DNA of 64,000 bases. It comes from Mesorhizobium sp. M7A.F.Ca.US.008.03.1.1. GTDB taxonomy: Bacteria; Pseudomonadota; Alphaproteobacteria; Rhizobiales; Rhizobiaceae. The position numbers and the translations under genes were made by a program. The stretch is taken from NCBI RefSeq assembly GCF_003997495.1, contig NZ_RZRU01000011.1:159707-223706 (forward strand). Direction: 5' to 3'. Below the pieces are notes generated by a model. The model was not told where the DNA came from, did no database searches, and saw only the letters and a list, made by a program, of their open reading frames with translations. This document shows, in pieces, positions 62,430 through 64,000 of this stretch. Numbering within the stretch: the first letter of the stretch is position 1; every line of letters starts with the position of its first letter.

Positions 62430-62760
62430 ACGGCTTCCATCGCGGCGAGCCCGGTGCACGCAACCAGCCTCCTCCCCCGAATCCGACAAGCGCATCATGG
62501 GCACCACGGCCACCCGACTGATAACATCGCGGTGTCGGGCCGAAGTACGCGGCAACGCTTCTGGATTCGCAAACTTGGCCGGATCATTGACCGCTGTCAC
62601 GAACGCGAGGGCTGTGAGTACGCCCACTCCAGGGATGCCATAAGCTGCCGGCACACAGCGCTCCTAGAGCACGGCCCATCAGTTGGCGATCAAGCTGCCG
62701 AATCTGCTCCTTCAGGCCAGCCTCCAAGAGCTCGGCCCGCGCGTCCCGCGTGTGTGAGTT
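62430..62760 (-). pseudogene. IS110-family transposase remnant, frameshifted
   Basis: On the minus strand the frame reads EQIRQLDRQL, then in a second frame IPGVGVLTALAFVTAVNDPA and in a third YFGPTPRCYQSG. These match the C-terminal transposase_20 region of IS110/IS1111 enzymes (IPGVGxxTALAFV, YLGLTPRRYQSG) split over three frames. No N-terminal DEDD domain is found. It is a decayed 3' part of an element upstream of the GntR gene. Confidence 0.65.
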
Positions 62761-62790
62761 GCCAGACCTTCCCCGTCCAGAGCTGTCGCT

Positions 62791-63291
62791 CTAGACGTCA
62801 CTTTCGCCGGCTGAATTCTTGGCTTGCGGCCTACTTGGGGGCACGTCGTCGAGCAGGGTGGTGGTCTCATCCGACCCCTTGGCGGGCTCAGCTGGAAAAT
62901 CACCATTTGGCGTCATCTGGTTGACAGCCTCGGGCAAATCTCGCGTGATCCTGCGAATGAGTTCCTCGCGCGAAAGACCCGTCTGCATCGAAAGGGAAGT
63001 GAGCGTGTCTTCGTCAATGGCCGCTTCCACGTCGCTTGGCTGGATTGGATCGTTCGGCCCGGTGCCAATCCAAGAGTCGACCTTCGATCCTGTCCCTGCC
63101 CCTCTGAATCGGTCGAGGATATCGCCAAGGGCCGTACCGGACGCCCCTTTCGATATCTGATCCAGAATCCCGCCTTGCGGGCCGTTGGGATTACGCTCTC
63201 TCGCCTCACGGATCATGTCACCGATCTTGTCACGATTTTGGTATGCTAGGACGCCAAGCATCGCGATCGCCAATTTTCCCAGGTTTGCCAT
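62791..63291 (-). CDS. YidB/DUF937 family protein
   Basis: The 166-residue protein has an N-terminal piece (LGKLAIAMLGVLAYQNRDK near 4), a Gly-rich helix-turn region (GGILDQISKGASGTALGDIL near 40) and the YidB core (GTGPNDPIQPSDVEAAI near 75; SMQTGLSREELI near 101). Function is unknown; members are common in stress regulons. GGAGGAG precedes the ATG at 63291, and an EcfG-like promoter candidate lies 30 bp further up. Confidence 0.85.
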   Translation of the reverse strand: MANLGKLAIAMLGVLAYQNRDKIGDMIREARERNPNGPQGGILDQISKGASGTALGDILDRFRGAGTGSKVDSWIGTGPNDPIQPSDVEAAIDEDTLTSLSMQTGLSREELIRRITRDLPEAVNQMTPNGDFPAEPAKGSDETTTLLDDVPPSRPQAKNSAGESDV

Positions 63292-63320
63292 TTTGGTCTC
63301 CTCCGCGTTTCACATGGACG

Positions 63321-63345
63321 AATGGCTCAGCTTCACAAAAGTTCC
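63321..63345 (-). promoter_or_regulatory. EcfG-like general stress promoter for the YidB-type gene
   Basis: On the minus strand GGAAC (63341-63345) is followed after 16 bp by CATT (63321-63324); the alphaproteobacterial EcfG consensus is GGAAC-N16/17-CGTT. The element is 30 bp before the start codon at 63291. One mismatch in the -10 part keeps confidence moderate. Confidence 0.4.
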
Positions 63346-63643
63346 GCGAGTTCTAAAGCGTTGCGGCGCGGTTCGGAGGGTTCGCCCAGTCACGTCATAT
63401 AGGCAGGTTCGCGTCCGGCGAGTGTTTGGTCTAGCGCTTCGCTTCGGCCGCTTTCGGTGACTTCACCGGCCAGGCTTAAACATCGGTTCCAAAGGCCACC
63501 GGGCAGAGCTTCTTCTGAATGGCTCGTGTCTGTCAGCAAGAACACGCGAACAGAAAGTCCGGTGGGGTAGCCCGGCCAAGACCAAAGGCGATAGTGCACC
63601 AGCGCCGGCGGGACGTCTTTTAGTCGGTTGGATAATCGCTTAT

Positions 63644-63668
63644 GGAACAAAGCCGATTGACGCTTGTT
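63644..63668 (+). promoter_or_regulatory. EcfG-like general stress promoter for the DUF4142 gene
   Basis: GGAAC (63644-63648), 16 bp, then TGTT (63665-63668) agrees with the EcfG consensus except one base, and the ATG follows 40 bp later. DUF4142 genes are regular members of general stress regulons in Rhizobiales. Confidence 0.45.
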
Positions 63669-63708
63669 AGCTCGACAGCACACCCGTGCCTAACGAGGAC
63701 AAGCCCCT

Positions 63709-64000
63709 ATGAAAACTCACCTTATTCTGGCTTCCCTGGCCACCGCCACAGCCATGACGTTCACCCTGTCCGCTTTCGCCGCCGACAGCGCGCAACGCTT
63801 CGTCGACAAGGCTGCGGCCGGTGGGATGTTCGAAGTTGATTCCAGTAAGATCGCCAAGGGCACGGCCCAAGACCAGGCGGTCAAGGATTTCGCGCAGAAG
63901 ATGATCGACGACCACGGCGCGGCCAACGCCAAGCTTGAGACCATCGCCGGCGAACAGAAGCTGACGTTGCCGAAGGAACTAGACGCCAAGCGCAAGGCTG
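63709..64000 (+). CDS. DUF4142 exported protein, partial (cut by window end)
   Basis: The visible 97 residues have a signal peptide (to AFA near 24) and the DUF4142 start AQRFVDKAAAGGMFEVDSSK near 28, then DQAVKDFAQKMIDDH near 55. DUF4142 proteins form ferritin-like helix bundles of unknown role in stress. GAGGA lies nine bases before the ATG. The C-terminal half is outside the window. Confidence 0.9.
   Translation, partial: MKTHLILASLATATAMTFTLSAFAADSAQRFVDKAAAGGMFEVDSSKIAKGTAQDQAVKDFAQKMIDDHGAANAKLETIAGEQKLTLPKELDAKRKA

Larger units (their letters stand above)
63292..63708. other. 417-bp intergenic region, no gene seen
   Basis: This region between two divergent stress-type genes holds two EcfG-like promoter candidates (63321-63345 and 63644-63668). 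The frame on the minus strand from 63683 to 63390 lacks a ribosome-binding site and protein-like features, so I leave it out. No tRNA or terminator is obvious. Confidence 0.45.

Noticed and set aside
63390..63683. 97-codon minus-strand frame between the two stress-type genes
   Set aside because: No ribosome-binding site, no recognisable features, overlaps the promoter candidate of the DUF4142 gene.
1..64000. CRISPR arrays, tRNA or rRNA genes, riboswitches
   Set aside because: Reading both strands I saw no regularly spaced repeats, no cloverleaf with CCA-end context and no rRNA signatures; a covariance-model scan would be the decisive test.

Overview
The window is about 64 kb of GC-rich DNA from an alphaproteobacterium of the Rhizobiales, most probably Mesorhizobium or a close Phyllobacteriaceae relative. 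The grounds are the protein families, TTGA-N6-TCAA FixK/FNR boxes, a rhizobial intergenic palindrome (6993-7060), IS66 and IS110 remnants of rhizobial type, and ugp-like sugar ABC operons. No rRNA, tRNA or CRISPR array was seen. The sequence alone cannot place it on chromosome or plasmid.

Region 1 (1-13400) looks like a low-oxygen and energy-stress cluster. It opens with the 3' end of an archaeal-like ribose-phosphate pyrophosphokinase, followed by a glycoamylase-like protein and a CBS-BON protein. A divergent MacB/DevBCA-like ABC exporter comes next, then a minus-strand set of universal stress protein, beta-CASP metallo-hydrolase, phosphoketolase and acetate kinase. Two exact TTGA-N6-TCAA boxes lie between the divergent CBS and ABC operons, and a near match precedes the universal stress gene. 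Phosphoketolase plus acetate kinase would turn pentose or fructose phosphates into acetyl phosphate and ATP.

Region 2 (13620-46300) is a very dense copper-handling island. It holds four multicopper oxidases, one of them a two-domain enzyme fused to a DUF4396 membrane domain. It also holds CopZ, a CopA P1B-ATPase and CueR with two divergent MerR-type 19-bp-spacer promoters, a CusBA pump, a CusF-like protein and a cupredoxin. Further members are an outer-membrane efflux protein, a Csp-like cytosolic copper store, DUF305, DUF411 and SCO proteins. A thiol-redox set (CcdA, ScsC-like DsbA, TlpA, CcmG/DsbE, and a Tat-exported cysteine-rich protein of unknown function) and several small secreted Cys/His/Met-rich proteins complete it. 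From 46000 down to 26941, 24 genes run on the minus strand. A 3' remnant of an NrsF (DUF1109)-like anti-sigma gene marks the island's right edge.

Region 3 (46452-52300) has two cell-wall enzymes (M23 and M15/DUF882) followed by a poorly coding stretch with small ORFs, a lipoprotein and a decayed IS66 TnpA.

Region 4 (52522-62318) is one minus-strand catabolic cluster: GntR/FadR regulator, ABM-fold monooxygenase, HpaI-type aldolase, 2-hydroxyacid dehydrogenase, a sugar ABC transporter (binding protein, two permeases, ATPase) and a protein resembling D-apionate lactonase. The substrate is probably a sugar acid or lactone.

Region 5 (62430-64000) has a decayed IS110-type transposase and two stress-type genes, a YidB/DUF937 protein and a DUF4142 protein cut by the window end. 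Both have EcfG-like (GGAAC-N16-nnTT) promoter candidates.
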